A stretch of 64,000 nucleotides of DNA from JBLHZY01 sp050633265 (GCA_050633265.1 JBOEGE010000002.1:1-64000); one strand, 5' to 3'. Shown: positions 33,516 through 43,324, counted from the first letter of the stretch. The notes: generated from the sequence alone by a model not told the origin. Numbers and translations are program-made.

Positions 33516-36494
33516 TTAGCCAAGCTCGGCCAAACGCGCCAATGCCGCCTGAAGAACGGCCTCTTCCTCTTCCAAAGCGGCCATTTTCTCGCGGCTCTCG
33601 GCAACAACCTCATCAGGCGCTGAGGCCACAAATTTGGGGTTGTTCAGCCGCCCGCGCAAGCCGCCAAGCTCTTTCATCAACTTGCCGATATTCTTCTCAA
33701 GTCGGGCCTTTTCTTCATCCAGATCAATGATATCCGCAATCGGCAGGCCAAAGGTCGCGCCCTCAGCGGCAATCGTGATCGCCCCTTTGGGTATCACAGG
33801 CGCATCGGCCACGCTATCAAGGCGCGCAAGGCGCATGATCAGCGCTTCATTGTTTTCCCAAGCGGTCTTGCCCGGCCCATCAATCTCGATGCGCAGCAGC
33901 GGGATTTTCAGCCCTGCAGGCACATGCATCTGCGCGCGGGCAGAGCGGATTGCCTCGATCAAACCGATCACCCAATTCATCTCGCGATCCGCCTCCGGAT
34001 CGACCAGATCAGCGGCTGTATATACAGGCCATTCCGCGTGGATCAAAGGGGTGGCGCGCGAAGCGGCGGTGGTTTCCCAAAGCTCTTCGGTGATGAAAGG
34101 CATGATCGGGTGCATCAGGATCAGGCATTGATCCAAAACCCAGCCCATCGTTTCTTGGGTCTCGCGGCGCATCGGGTTTTCATCCAAGATCAGCGGCTTG
34201 GAAAACTCAACATACCAATCGCAGAACTTGCCCCAAACGAAAGAATAGAGCGCGCCAGCGGCATCATTAAAACGATACGCCTCAAGCGCTGCATCAACCT
34301 CTTCGCGAACCTTGGCAACCTCGCCAATGATCCAGCGATTGAGCGTGGCTTTGGGGGCAGGGCGCGCATCGGTGCGGACTTCAAAAACCTCGTTCATCTC
34401 AGCAAAACGGGAAGCATTCCAAAGCTTTGTGCCAAAATTACGCGCGCCTTGAACATTGTCTTTCGACAGTTTCAAAACGCCGCCCAAAGCGGCCATTCGC
34501 GCATTGGCAAAGCGCAGAGCATCCGCGCCGTATTCATCGATTTGCTCTAGCGGATCAATCACATTGCCGGTGGTTTTGCTCATCTTCTTGCCCTTCTCGT
34601 CGCGCACGAGCTGGTGAAGATAGACCGTATCAAACGGGATTTGATCAACGACAGCGAGCTGCATCATCATCATCCGCGCAACCCAGAAAAACAGAATATC
34701 CGAGCCAGTAATCAACGTCGATGTCGGGAAATAGCGCGCGAGCTCGTCGGTTTCGTCGGGCCAGCCAAGCGTGCCGATGGGCCAAAGGCCAGAGGAGAAC
34801 CACGTATCCAAAACATCCGCATCGCGCCACACAGGATAGACCAAAACAGTCGGGTCTTGGCTGACGTTATATTGCGCCAATGAAGCCGCGAGGCGCTCCA
34901 TCGCTTCTTGCTTATCGGCCACTTCAATGATCGCCGCCGCGCTCAGCGGATTGGGGATATCCTCATTGTCGCGCCGGAAGGCATCAATCACCCCTTCAAA
35001 ATCCTCGGCGCAATGCATCACATCATTCGGATGCAGCATCCCGCCATCGGTCAGCAGGCCCAAAAGCTCGATCTCATCGAGATCCCCATCGGCATTCAGA
35101 TCGCGATCCGAGCCCAGATTAAGCCCATACCAAACCGGGATTTGGTGGCCCCACCAAAGCTGGCGCGAAATGCACCAAGGCTCGATATTCTCAAGCCAGT
35201 GGAAATACACTTTGCGATCGCTTTCGGGCAGAATGCGCGTCTCGCCCGAGCGCACCGCTTCAAGCGCAGGTTCAACGATCTGCGCGGTATCAACAAACCA
35301 CTGATCCGTTAGCATCGGCTCGATCACGACCTTGGAGCGATCGCCAAAGGGCTGCATGATTTTCTTATCTTCGACATAGGGGATCAGATCGCCCGCATCG
35401 GTTTCAACCATCACAGCGAGGCCTTGAGCATTGATATCGGCGATCACCGCCTCGCGCGCTTCAAAGCGATCCATGCCGCGGTATTTCTCGGGTACGAGGT
35501 TATCCTCGGCCTCATCCGCGCGCATCGCACCGCGCGTGTCCATAAGCGCATAAAGCGGAATATCGTTGCGCGTTGCCACGCCGTAATCATTGAAATCATG
35601 CGCGCCGGTGATCTTCACCGCGCCAGAGCCAAAATCAGGATCGGGATACTCATCCGTAATGATCGGGATCAGGCGGTCACAGAGCGGCAGATGGACCTTT
35701 TTGCCAACAATCGGCGCATAGCGCGTATCAGACGGGTGAACCGCAACCGCCCCATCGCCAAGCATCGTTTCGGGGCGGGTCGTTGCGATAGAGATGTAAT
35801 CGCGCGTCTCGCGCAGGGTCACATTGCCGTCTTCGTCTTTCTCGACATATTCATATGTCTCGCCATCCGCGAGCGTATATTTGAAGTGCCACATATGGCC
35901 GTCGATCTCGATGTTTTCGACCTCAAGATCGGAAATCGCGGTCTCAAAATGCGGATCCCAATTGACCAAGCGCTTGCCGCGATAGATCAGCCCTTTGGCA
36001 TACATCTCAACAAAAACTTTAAGCACAGCTTTTTGGAAATTTGCGTCCATCGTGAAGGCGTTGCGATCCCAATCACAAGAGGCCCCAAGCCGCTTGAGCT
36101 GGTTGATGATCGTCCCGCCGCTCTCTTCTTTCCACTCCCAGACTTTTTCAAGAAAAGCCTCGCGGCCCATCTCGGCGCGGCTGGGCTGCTGATCAGCGGC
36201 AAGCTTGCGCTCAACCACCATTTGGGTTGCAATGCCGGCGTGATCCTGGCCAGGCTGCCAAAGGGTATCGTGCCCCTGCATCCGGTGCCAGCGGACCAAA
36301 ATATCCTGCAACGTGTTGTTAAATGCATGCCCCATATGCAGCGAGCCGGTCACATTGGGGGGCGGGATCATCACCGAAAAAGATGGCGCGCCCTCTTTCG
36401 CATTTGCGCCGGCTTTAAAGCGGCCCTCGGCCTCCCATTTGGCATAGATGCGGGCCTCTGCGGTCGCGGCGTCGAAAGTTTTTTCCATCGGCAT
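33516..36494 (-). CDS. valS: Valyl-tRNA synthetase
   Basis: A 992-residue class I synthetase starting MPMEKTFDAAT at 36494; the longer frame is not preferred because the core begins here. The HIGH motif is HMGHA in PNVTGSLHMGHAFNN, the CP1 editing domain occupies about residues 190-380 with the ISIATTRPETMLGDGAVAV block, and KMSKS is KMSKTTGN. The C-terminal coiled coil (about 925-992) with LEKNIGKLMKELGGLRGRLN is intact. The gene is monocistronic and ends at the shared terminator. It is essential for charging tRNA-Val. Confidence 0.97.
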   Translation of the reverse strand: MPMEKTFDAATAEARIYAKWEAEGRFKAGANAKEGAPSFSVMIPPPNVTGSLHMGHAFNNTLQDILVRWHRMQGHDTLWQPGQDHAGIATQMVVERKLAADQQPSRAEMGREAFLEKVWEWKEESGGTIINQLKRLGASCDWDRNAFTMDANFQKAVLKVFVEMYAKGLIYRGKRLVNWDPHFETAISDLEVENIEIDGHMWHFKYTLADGETYEYVEKDEDGNVTLRETRDYISIATTRPETMLGDGAVAVHPSDTRYAPIVGKKVHLPLCDRLIPIITDEYPDPDFGSGAVKITGAHDFNDYGVATRNDIPLYALMDTRGAMRADEAEDNLVPEKYRGMDRFEAREAVIADINAQGLAVMVETDAGDLIPYVEDKKIMQPFGDRSKVVIEPMLTDQWFVDTAQIVEPALEAVRSGETRILPESDRKVYFHWLENIEPWCISRQLWWGHQIPVWYGLNLGSDRDLNADGDLDEIELLGLLTDGGMLHPNDVMHCAEDFEGVIDAFRRDNEDIPNPLSAAAIIEVADKQEAMERLAASLAQYNVSQDPTVLVYPVWRDADVLDTWFSSGLWPIGTLGWPDETDELARYFPTSTLITGSDILFFWVARMMMMQLAVVDQIPFDTVYLHQLVRDEKGKKMSKTTGNVIDPLEQIDEYGADALRFANARMAALGGVLKLSKDNVQGARNFGTKLWNASRFAEMNEVFEVRTDARPAPKATLNRWIIGEVAKVREEVDAALEAYRFNDAAGALYSFVWGKFCDWYVEFSKPLILDENPMRRETQETMGWVLDQCLILMHPIMPFITEELWETTAASRATPLIHAEWPVYTAADLVDPEADREMNWVIGLIEAIRSARAQMHVPAGLKIPLLRIEIDGPGKTAWENNEALIMRLARLDSVADAPVIPKGAITIAAEGATFGLPIADIIDLDEEKARLEKNIGKLMKELGGLRGRLNNPKFVASAPDEVVAESREKMAALEEEEAVLQAALARLAELG

Positions 36495-36702
36495 GGCTGT
36501 TTGATCCGTCTTTATTGTTGGCTTGGCGGGTATATTTGCGCCTTTGCTCTGGCTTATCCAAAAGCGGCGCAAAGGGAAAGGGCACAGGCGCGCGCGATCT
36601 GTCGCGACTGTGCAAATTTGCGCAGCCTAAGCTCTGGACACTCCGCCCTCACGGGCTAATGTTTGCCCTAACACCCGACAGGCATTTGAAAAGGACCGCA
36701 TC

Positions 36703-39003
36703 ATGGAAAAATTTGGCAAGAGCCAGCCGGTGACACGGCGCGAGGATGTGCGGTTTTTGGTCGGCACGGGCGGTTATGTGGATGATGTGGCGCCCAAAGA
36801 TGCGCTGCACGGCATTATGTTTCGCGCGCCCGTGGCCCATGCTGAAATCACCGCGCTTGATCTGGACGAGGCGCGCGCCATGCCCGGCATCCATGCGATC
36901 CTGACGATTGAGGATCTCAAGGCCGCGGGTCTGGATACAACGATGAAGGCCGTCACAGTCAAGAACCGCGATGGCACCATGGGCGCCGCCCCGATCCGCC
37001 CGATTTTGGCCGATGGCCGTGTGCGCCATGTGGGTGAGCCGATCGCGCTTATTGTGGCTGATACGATCGCTCAGGGCAAAGATGCGGGCGAAATGATCGG
37101 CTTTGAATATGATGAGTTGCCCGTGCACACAGGGCTGAAACTGGGCGGCGTGGCGATCCATGCAGAGGCGCCCGAAAACCTTGCCTATGATTATGGGCTT
37201 GGCGATGAAGAGGGCACGAAAGCCGCCTTTGCCGCCGCCGCCCATACAGTCAAATACGAAATCGGCGACAACCGCATCATCGTCAATGCGATGGAGCCGC
37301 GCGGCTGTTTTGCTGAATGGTCCGATGATGGCCGCGTGCATCTTTGCTTTAACGGGCAGGGCGTTTGGGGGATGAAGGCCGATCTTGCCCGCGTCTTTGG
37401 GCTTGATGTTGAACAGGTGCGGGTGAGCCACCCGGATGTTGGCGGCGGCTTTGGGATGAAGGCCGCGCCTTACCCTGAATATTTCGCCTGTGCGCAGGCC
37501 GCGCGCCTTCTTGGCCGCCCTGTGCGCTGGATGTCAGAGCGCACCGAAGCGATGCTTTCGGATCACGCGGGCCGCGATCTGACCTCAACTTGCGAATTGG
37601 CCTTTGATGCGGATTACAAGATCACCGGCTACCGGGTGAATACGATCTCAAACCTGGGCGCTTATAACTCAAACTTCGGCCAGCCGATCCAGAGCTTTCT
37701 TTTCGCGCGCGTCCTCATGGGCACTTATGATTGCCAAAACACATGGCTCGGCGTGAAGGGCATCTATACCAACACGACCCAAGTTGATGCCTATCGCGGC
37801 GCGGGCCGCCCCGAGGCGATCTATGCGCTTGAGCGGACAATGGATTACGCCGCGCGCGAACTTGGCATTGATCCATGGGAGCTGCGCCGCCGTAATTTCA
37901 TCAAGCCCGAACAATTCCCCTATAAAACCGCCACGGATGAAATCTATGACGTTGGCGAATTTGATCGTGTGCTGACGCGGGCGCAAACCGAGGCCGATAT
38001 CGCAGGCTTTGCCGCCCGCAAATCCGCCTCGGCCAGCAAAGGCAAGCTGCGCGGCATCGGGCTTTGCTATTACATCGAGAGTATCCTTGGCGATGCCAAT
38101 GAAACAGCCCATGTTGAATTTCGCGAGGATGGCGGGGTTAATCTTTATGTTGGCACGCAGAGCAACGGGCAGGGGCATGAGACGGTTTATGCGCAGTTCT
38201 TGAGCGATCAAACCGGCATCCCGGCCCATATGATCGATGTGATCCAAGGCGATAGCGATCTGATCCCAACGGGCGGCGGCACCGGCGGCTCGCGCTCTGT
38301 TACGACCCAGAATAACGCGACCTTGGCGACCTCTTCGGTGCTGCTTGAGGCCTATAGCGAATTTCTGGCCGAGGCGAATAACGTTAAGCGCGAAGAGGTC
38401 TCTTTTGATGATGAGCACTTTCGCATTGAAGGCTCAAACGCTACGCCAAGCGTGCTCGATGTCGCCGCTATGGCGCGCGAAAAATCCCGCGATGATCTGC
38501 TGAGCTTTCGCGAAAGCGCCAAGCTTCCGGCCCGCAGCTTTCCCAATGGCGCCCATGTGGCCGAGATCGAGATCGATCCAGAAACCGGCAAAACCGATGT
38601 GGTTAAATACACTGTCGTGGATGATTTCGGCAATCTGATCAATCCGCTTCTGGCCGAGGGGCAGGTGCATGGCGGGGTTGCCCAAGGGCTTGGCCAAGCG
38701 ATCACCGAACAGACGGTTTTTGACGAAGATGGCCAATTGCTAAGCGCGACTTTCATGGATTACGGAATGCCGCGCGCCGACGATATGCCATGGGTGAAAT
38801 TTGTAGCCGAGCCTGTGCCCTCAACGGCCAATGCGATGGGGATGAAGGGCTGCGGCGAAGCAGGGACCGTGGGCGCGCTTGCGGCCGTTGCCAATGCAGC
38901 ACTTGATGCGATGTGGGAAAGCGGTGTTCGCGAGGCGGATATGCCCTTCACGCCGTCGCGCGTTTGGGCGATGCTGGAAGCGGCGCGCGCCTCAAAGGGC
39001 TGA
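36703..39003 (+). CDS. Molybdenum hydroxylase large subunit, CoxL form II type
   Basis: A 766-residue large subunit of the xanthine oxidase/CO dehydrogenase family. The N-terminal fold starts SQPVTRREDVRFLVGTGGYV. The active-site loop reads AYRGAGR near residue 363, typical of form II (not the AYxCSFR loop of true CO dehydrogenase). The catalytic Glu is at about E719 in GCGEAGTVG. It needs a molybdopterin cytosine dinucleotide cofactor plus medium (FAD) and small (2Fe-2S) subunits, but neither is adjacent. The substrate is unknown, probably a purine, aldehyde or aromatic heterocycle. A DUF2235 gene follows after 6 bp. Confidence 0.85.
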   Translation: MEKFGKSQPVTRREDVRFLVGTGGYVDDVAPKDALHGIMFRAPVAHAEITALDLDEARAMPGIHAILTIEDLKAAGLDTTMKAVTVKNRDGTMGAAPIRPILADGRVRHVGEPIALIVADTIAQGKDAGEMIGFEYDELPVHTGLKLGGVAIHAEAPENLAYDYGLGDEEGTKAAFAAAAHTVKYEIGDNRIIVNAMEPRGCFAEWSDDGRVHLCFNGQGVWGMKADLARVFGLDVEQVRVSHPDVGGGFGMKAAPYPEYFACAQAARLLGRPVRWMSERTEAMLSDHAGRDLTSTCELAFDADYKITGYRVNTISNLGAYNSNFGQPIQSFLFARVLMGTYDCQNTWLGVKGIYTNTTQVDAYRGAGRPEAIYALERTMDYAARELGIDPWELRRRNFIKPEQFPYKTATDEIYDVGEFDRVLTRAQTEADIAGFAARKSASASKGKLRGIGLCYYIESILGDANETAHVEFREDGGVNLYVGTQSNGQGHETVYAQFLSDQTGIPAHMIDVIQGDSDLIPTGGGTGGSRSVTTQNNATLATSSVLLEAYSEFLAEANNVKREEVSFDDEHFRIEGSNATPSVLDVAAMAREKSRDDLLSFRESAKLPARSFPNGAHVAEIEIDPETGKTDVVKYTVVDDFGNLINPLLAEGQVHGGVAQGLGQAITEQTVFDEDGQLLSATFMDYGMPRADDMPWVKFVAEPVPSTANAMGMKGCGEAGTVGALAAVANAALDAMWESGVREADMPFTPSRVWAMLEAARASKG

Positions 39004-39009
39004 TCCTTC

Positions 39010-40032
39010 ATGGCAAGGCGCAGCCGCATTTGGAGACTTCTGGGTCTCAAAACGACCCAGATCAACAGCGCCCCACCAAAGCGGCGCGGCCCCATTGATC
39101 ATGTGATCATCATCGACGGAACCATGTCTACCCTGCGCTATGGGTATGAAACCAACGCCGGGCAAACCTTTCGTATTCTGCGCGCCGCGCGTGCGCTGGG
39201 CGGAACGTCACTGCACTATGAAGCCGGGGTACAATGGACAGGCTGGCGCGATGCGTTCAATGTTATTGAAGGGCGCGGGATCAATCGCCAGATCCGGCGC
39301 TGCTACGGGGTTTTGGCCTCGCGTTATCGCCCCGGCGATCGGATATTTCTCTTTGGCTATTCGCGCGGGGCTTATGGGGTCCGCTCTTTGGCGGGATTGA
39401 TTGATCGGGTCGGATTGCTGCGCCATGATGAGGCGACCGAAGCCAATATCCGCGATGCTTACCGCCTTTATGAAAGCGGGGTGCAGAAATCCGCCCAGGC
39501 CTTTGCGCGCATCCACTGCCATGGCAATATCCATGTTGAGATGATCGGGGTTTGGGATACGGTCAAGGCGCTGGGCCTGCGCGCGCCGATTGTCTGGCGC
39601 TTTACCGAAACCAAACACCGGTTTCACAATCATCAATTGGGCCATTCCGTGCGCCATGGCTATCACGCGCTCGCGGCGGATGAAAATCGCCTTGCCTATG
39701 CGCCGGTGCTTTGGCGCACCGATAAGGATTGGCCGGGCGAGGATTTGCAACAGATATGGTTTCGCGGCACCCATGGCGATATCGGCGGCCAGCTCGATGG
39801 GTTTCACCGCGCCCGCCCGCTGGCCAATATTCCGCTTGTCTGGATGCTTGAGAATGCACAAGGCCTAGGGCTAAAACTGCCGCCCGATTGGCGCGATAGC
39901 TTTCCCTGCGATCCGCGGGCGCCTTCAATTGGCGGCTGGCGCGGGATCGCAAAACTGTTCTGGTCGCGCAAGAAACGGGTGATCGGCGCCGATCCCTCAG
40001 AGGCGCGCCACCCAAGCATGGACTCGCCTTAG
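39010..40032 (+). CDS. DUF2235 alpha/beta-hydrolase-like protein
   Basis: A 340-residue protein of the DUF2235 type: IDHVIIIDGTMSTL at the start, then the nucleophile-elbow motif FGYSRGAYGVRSLAG with S118, IGVWDTVKALG and the late FRGTHGDIGGQ. It is an alpha/beta-hydrolase fold related to phospholipase-like effectors of type VI secretion, but here there are no T6SS genes, so a housekeeping or lipid-related role is equally possible. No signal peptide is evident; the N-terminus is basic. It starts 6 bp after the CoxL gene and interlocks with the thioesterase stop (4-bp overlap). Confidence 0.8.
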   Translation: MARRSRIWRLLGLKTTQINSAPPKRRGPIDHVIIIDGTMSTLRYGYETNAGQTFRILRAARALGGTSLHYEAGVQWTGWRDAFNVIEGRGINRQIRRCYGVLASRYRPGDRIFLFGYSRGAYGVRSLAGLIDRVGLLRHDEATEANIRDAYRLYESGVQKSAQAFARIHCHGNIHVEMIGVWDTVKALGLRAPIVWRFTETKHRFHNHQLGHSVRHGYHALAADENRLAYAPVLWRTDKDWPGEDLQQIWFRGTHGDIGGQLDGFHRARPLANIPLVWMLENAQGLGLKLPPDWRDSFPCDPRAPSIGGWRGIAKLFWSRKKRVIGADPSEARHPSMDSP

Positions 40033-40514
40033 CGCATCTTCATGATGATGCAAGTGGTTGATCCTGTTGCATAAAGTCTGCCATCCTCAACGCCGCGCAG
40101 CTCGCCCACAGCGATGCCGGTTGAGCGCCCCGAATGCTGCAAAACCCCAATCGCATCCACCTCAACCCCAACCGGGATCGAGCGGATGATATTCACCTTA
40201 TACTCAAGCGTCGTATAAACAGAGCCGCGCGGAACGGCTGTCATCACAGCGCAGGCCATGCAGCTATCAAGCAAGGTTCCATACCAGCCGCCATGCACCG
40301 TTCCCATCGGATTGGTGAACTCAAACGTCGGTGCGCCACGAAACACAACACGCCCCTCAGAGACCTCATGCAGCGTGTAATTCATCTGATTTGAAATGGG
40401 CGGGCCGGGGTATTTGCCCGCAAGCATGCCCTGCATTGTCTCAAGCCCTGATAGGCTGAGCGCCTCATCTTGGCTAAGAAGATCGGCGGGCGATTGGGCG
40501 ATTTTGCGGGCCAT
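40029..40514 (-). CDS. PaaI-type hotdog thioesterase
   Basis: A 161-residue hotdog-fold protein. The start MARKIAQSPADLL at 40514 is preferred because AAGGA lies seven bases upstream. The family hallmark N-P-x-x-x-x-H-G-G-W is visible in FTNPMGTVHGGWYGTLLDSC, with the central helix continuing to A-C-A-V-M-T-A. It should hydrolyse acyl-CoA or aryl-CoA thioesters. The gene is convergent with DUF2235 and stands 47 bp downstream of nothing on its own strand except metF beyond. Confidence 0.85.
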   Translation of the reverse strand: MARKIAQSPADLLSQDEALSLSGLETMQGMLAGKYPGPPISNQMNYTLHEVSEGRVVFRGAPTFEFTNPMGTVHGGWYGTLLDSCMACAVMTAVPRGSVYTTLEYKVNIIRSIPVGVEVDAIGVLQHSGRSTGIAVGELRGVEDGRLYATGSTTCIIMKMR

Positions 40515-40576
40515 GCGGGGCATCCTTTTCAAATGTCCCCGCAGCCTAGCCCGCTCTTTCGCCGCGTCAATTCGCC

Positions 40577-41446
40577 TTAAGCGACCTTTTCAAGTGACGT
40601 TGCGGGAGTGATCCCAAGCGCATGCACAACATCGCGCGTCAGCTGCGGCTTGTTGAGCGTATAGAAGTGCAAATCCTCTACCCCGCCCTCAACCAATTCT
40701 GAGCAAAGCTCGGTGCACATGGAGGTTGCCAGCAGATCATGGCGATCATCGCGGATCGCCGCTTCAAAAGCATCAGAGACCCAGGCCGGAATGCTTGTGC
40801 CGCAGCGCTGGGCGAAATTCTTGGTGCCCTTCCAATTCTCAATCGGCAGAATGCCCGGAATGATCGGGGCGGTGATGCCCGCCTTTTCGCAGCGATCACG
40901 AAAGCGGAAAAATGTATCCGCCTCAAAGAAGAACTGCGTGATCGCCGAACTCGCGCCCGCATCAATCTTGCGCTTAAGGAAATCAACGTCGGCATCCGCA
41001 CTTGCAGCCTCGGGATGGGGATCAGGATAAGCGCCAACGCGGATGTTGAATTTGCCCTTTTCGGCCAAAGCCTCGATCAATTCAACCGAGCTGGCGAAGC
41101 CATCGGGATGGGCCGAAAAACCGCCAGCACCCTTGGGCGGATCGCCGCGAAGGGCCACGATTTCTGTGACCCCATCCGCCGCATAAGCGTCAGCAATCGC
41201 CAGCGTTTCTTCGCGGGTCGCATCAACGCAAGTAAGGTGCGCAGCAACATTCAGCCCGTAATTCTTGTGAATCGTCGAGACGGCTTCATGGGTCAATTTG
41301 CGGGTCGTGCCACCGGCGCCGTAAGTGACAGAAACAAAGCCGGGCGCCAACGGGGCCAGCGTTTGAACAGTATCCCACAGCCGGAAAGAGGCCTGCAAAG
41401 ATTGCGGCGGGAAAAATTCAAACGAAATGCGTGGTGCTTGGGCCAT
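40577..41446 (-). CDS. metF: 5,10-methylenetetrahydrofolate reductase
   Basis: A 289-residue TIM-barrel flavoenzyme starting MAQAPRISFEFFPP at 41446. The Glu of SFEFFPP and the folate/FAD-binding blocks VSVTYGAGGTTR, LRGDPPKG and FDF-equivalent ITQFFFEADTFF are present. It reduces methylene-THF to methyl-THF for methionine synthase. It diverges from metR, with a MetR box and a second inverted repeat in the 93-bp gap, so it is almost certainly MetR-controlled. No SAM riboswitch fold fits in this short leader. Confidence 0.95.
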   Translation of the reverse strand: MAQAPRISFEFFPPQSLQASFRLWDTVQTLAPLAPGFVSVTYGAGGTTRKLTHEAVSTIHKNYGLNVAAHLTCVDATREETLAIADAYAADGVTEIVALRGDPPKGAGGFSAHPDGFASSVELIEALAEKGKFNIRVGAYPDPHPEAASADADVDFLKRKIDAGASSAITQFFFEADTFFRFRDRCEKAGITAPIIPGILPIENWKGTKNFAQRCGTSIPAWVSDAFEAAIRDDRHDLLATSMCTELCSELVEGGVEDLHFYTLNKPQLTRDVVHALGITPATSLEKVA

Positions 41447-41473
41447 GGTGATTCCTCGGGTTTTCTGAGCCTC

Positions 41474-41501
41474 TTGTCTCATACCGCGCGATGTGAGACA
41501 A
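41474..41501. promoter_or_regulatory. Inverted repeat upstream of metF, unidentified operator
   Basis: TTGTCTCA (41474-41481) and TGAGACAA (41494-41501) are perfect 8-bp arms 12 bp apart, 28 to 55 bp upstream of the metF start codon. The half-site does not match the MetR consensus, so it may bind another regulator of methionine or SAM metabolism. Confidence 0.45.
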
Positions 41502-41524
41502 ATTCATAAAACTCATGAAGATAA

Positions 41525-41537
41525 TGAAGTACATTCA
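41525..41537. promoter_or_regulatory. MetR box
   Basis: TGAAGTACATTCA matches the MetR consensus TGAA-N5-TTCA exactly. It lies 2 bp before the metR start codon and 79 bp upstream of the metF start, a place suited to autorepression of metR and activation of metF. Confidence 0.7.
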
Positions 41538-41539
41538 CT

Positions 41540-42451
41540 ATGCATCTCGAATTTCGCCATCTGCGCACGATAAAAGCGATCCATGAAGCGGGCGGGCTCG
41601 CGCGCGCTGCGGATCAACTCAACATAACACAGTCTGCCCTCTCGCACCAAGTCAAAGGCTTGGAGGATCAAGCCGGGGTCGAACTTTTTGTGCGCCGCTC
41701 TAAGCCGCTGAAGCTTTCGCCTGCGGGGATGCGCCTGCTTGCGCTGGCCGAAGAGGTGCTGCCCAAAGTCGCGGCATTAGAGGATGAATTTACCGGGCTG
41801 CAATCGGGCAAAACGGGGCGGATGCATATCGCGATTGAATGCCACGCCTGTTTTGAATGGCTTCTGCCCGTGCTTGAGGAGTTTCGCAAAGCCTGGCCCG
41901 ATGTGGATGTTGATATCCGCCCAGGCCTTGCCTTTGGCGCGCTGCCTGCTTTGCAAAAAGAAGAGGTCGACCTTGTTATTTCCTCCGATCCAGAGGAAAT
42001 CAGCGGCGTCGAGTTTTCGCCGCTGTTTGATTATTCGCCGGTTTTCGTTGCGTCCTCTGCGCATCCGCTTGCGCAAAAGAAATTCATCGAGGCCGAGGAT
42101 TTTCGCGCCGAGACATTGATCACCTATCCGGTTGATCGCGCCCGCCTTGATATTTTCTCGCAACTGCTCACGCCGGCCAAGGTCGAGCCGAAAGCGATCC
42201 GCCAAGTTGAGCTCACAGCTGTGATCCTGCTGCTGGTCGCCTCAAATCGTGGCGTGGCGGTTCTTCCGGATTGGGTCGTGCGGGAGGTAAAATATCACTC
42301 GGACTACGTCACCCGCCCGATTACCGAAAAAGGCCTCACCCGGCGCCTTTATGGCGCGATCCGCTCGGATGATGCTGCAAAGCCCTATATGTCGCATCTT
42401 CTGCGCCTTGCGCGCACCGAGCCGGTCAAACTCCAGCGCGACAAAGCCTAA
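41540..42451 (+). CDS. metR: LysR-type regulator MetR
   Basis: A 303-residue LysR-type protein: N-terminal winged helix-turn-helix (LEFRHLRTIKAIHEAGGLAR, then AADQLNITQSALSHQVKGLE) and a C-terminal periplasmic-binding-like effector domain (residues 90-295) with the MetR-like IECHACFEWLLPVL. It senses homocysteine and controls methionine genes. It diverges from metF and has a MetR box in its promoter. The gene is followed by the inositol phosphatase in the same direction after 87 bp. Confidence 0.9.
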   Translation: MHLEFRHLRTIKAIHEAGGLARAADQLNITQSALSHQVKGLEDQAGVELFVRRSKPLKLSPAGMRLLALAEEVLPKVAALEDEFTGLQSGKTGRMHIAIECHACFEWLLPVLEEFRKAWPDVDVDIRPGLAFGALPALQKEEVDLVISSDPEEISGVEFSPLFDYSPVFVASSAHPLAQKKFIEAEDFRAETLITYPVDRARLDIFSQLLTPAKVEPKAIRQVELTAVILLLVASNRGVAVLPDWVVREVKYHSDYVTRPITEKGLTRRLYGAIRSDDAAKPYMSHLLRLARTEPVKLQRDKA

Positions 42452-42538
42452 AACCTTCCCAATTCGGCGCGCCGCAAGGGGTTGGCACCAGCCAAACTTG
42501 GGCGTATACGCGCCCATCGTAACCAAAGGAGCCGGGCC

Positions 42539-43324
42539 ATGCAGGGCAGCGCAAATATCAATGTGATGATTAAAGCCGCGCGTAAAGCGGGCCGCAGCTT
42601 GGCAAAGGATTTCCGCGAAGTCGAAAATCTTCAGGTGTCGATGAAAGGCGCGGGCGATTTCGTTTCGCGCGCCGATATCGCCGCCGAGCAGATGATCCGC
42701 GAAGAGCTAACCGAGGCGCGCCCCAACTATGGCTGGTGCGGCGAAGAAAGCGAAGACGTGGCCGGCACCGACCCAACGCGCCGCTGGATCGTTGACCCGC
42801 TCGACGGCACGACGAATTTCCTCCACGGCTTGCCGCATTTTGCCGTCTCCATCGCGCTTGAGCATAAGGGCGAAATCGTTGCGGGCGTGATCTATGACCC
42901 ATCCAAGGACGAGCTGTTCTGGGCCGAAAAAGGCGCGGGCGCTTGGATGAACGAAAGCCGCATGCGCGTTTCTGGCCGCCATAAAATGATCGAGTCGATC
43001 TTTGCCACGGGCCTGCCATTTGCCGGCCGCTCTGATCTGCCCGATACGTTGCAAGATCTTGCGCGCATCCTGCCAACTTGCGCCGGTGTGCGCCGCTTTG
43101 GCTCTGCGGCGCTTGATTTGGCCTATGTGGCCGCCGGGCGCTATGATGGCTTTTGGGAGCGCAAACTGAACGCTTGGGATATGGCCGCGGGCCTGTTGAT
43201 CGTGCGCGAAGCGGGGGGCTTTGTTGAGCCGCTTAAGCCGGGCGGCAATATCTTGGCCGATGGCGAAGTGATTTGCGCCAATGAAGCGATCTTTAGCAGC
43301 TTTGCAAAAGTCATTCGCAGCTGA
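42539..43324 (+). CDS. suhB: Inositol monophosphatase family protein
   Basis: A 261-residue enzyme from ATG 42539; an upstream in-frame codon is disfavoured since the family starts like SANINVMIKAARKAGR. Metal-binding motifs are GEES, WIVDPLDGTTNFLHGLP and the C-terminal WDMAAGLLIVREAGG. It dephosphorylates myo-inositol phosphates and in enterobacteria also helps in ribosomal RNA antitermination as SuhB. It follows metR by a short gap but with its own AGGAG site, so it may be independently expressed. Confidence 0.93.
   Translation: MQGSANINVMIKAARKAGRSLAKDFREVENLQVSMKGAGDFVSRADIAAEQMIREELTEARPNYGWCGEESEDVAGTDPTRRWIVDPLDGTTNFLHGLPHFAVSIALEHKGEIVAGVIYDPSKDELFWAEKGAGAWMNESRMRVSGRHKMIESIFATGLPFAGRSDLPDTLQDLARILPTCAGVRRFGSAALDLAYVAAGRYDGFWERKLNAWDMAAGLLIVREAGGFVEPLKPGGNILADGEVICANEAIFSSFAKVIRS

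Noticed and set aside
41447..41539. A SAM riboswitch upstream of metF
   Set aside because: The 93-bp gap is shared with a divergent gene and shows protein-operator palindromes rather than a riboswitch fold.
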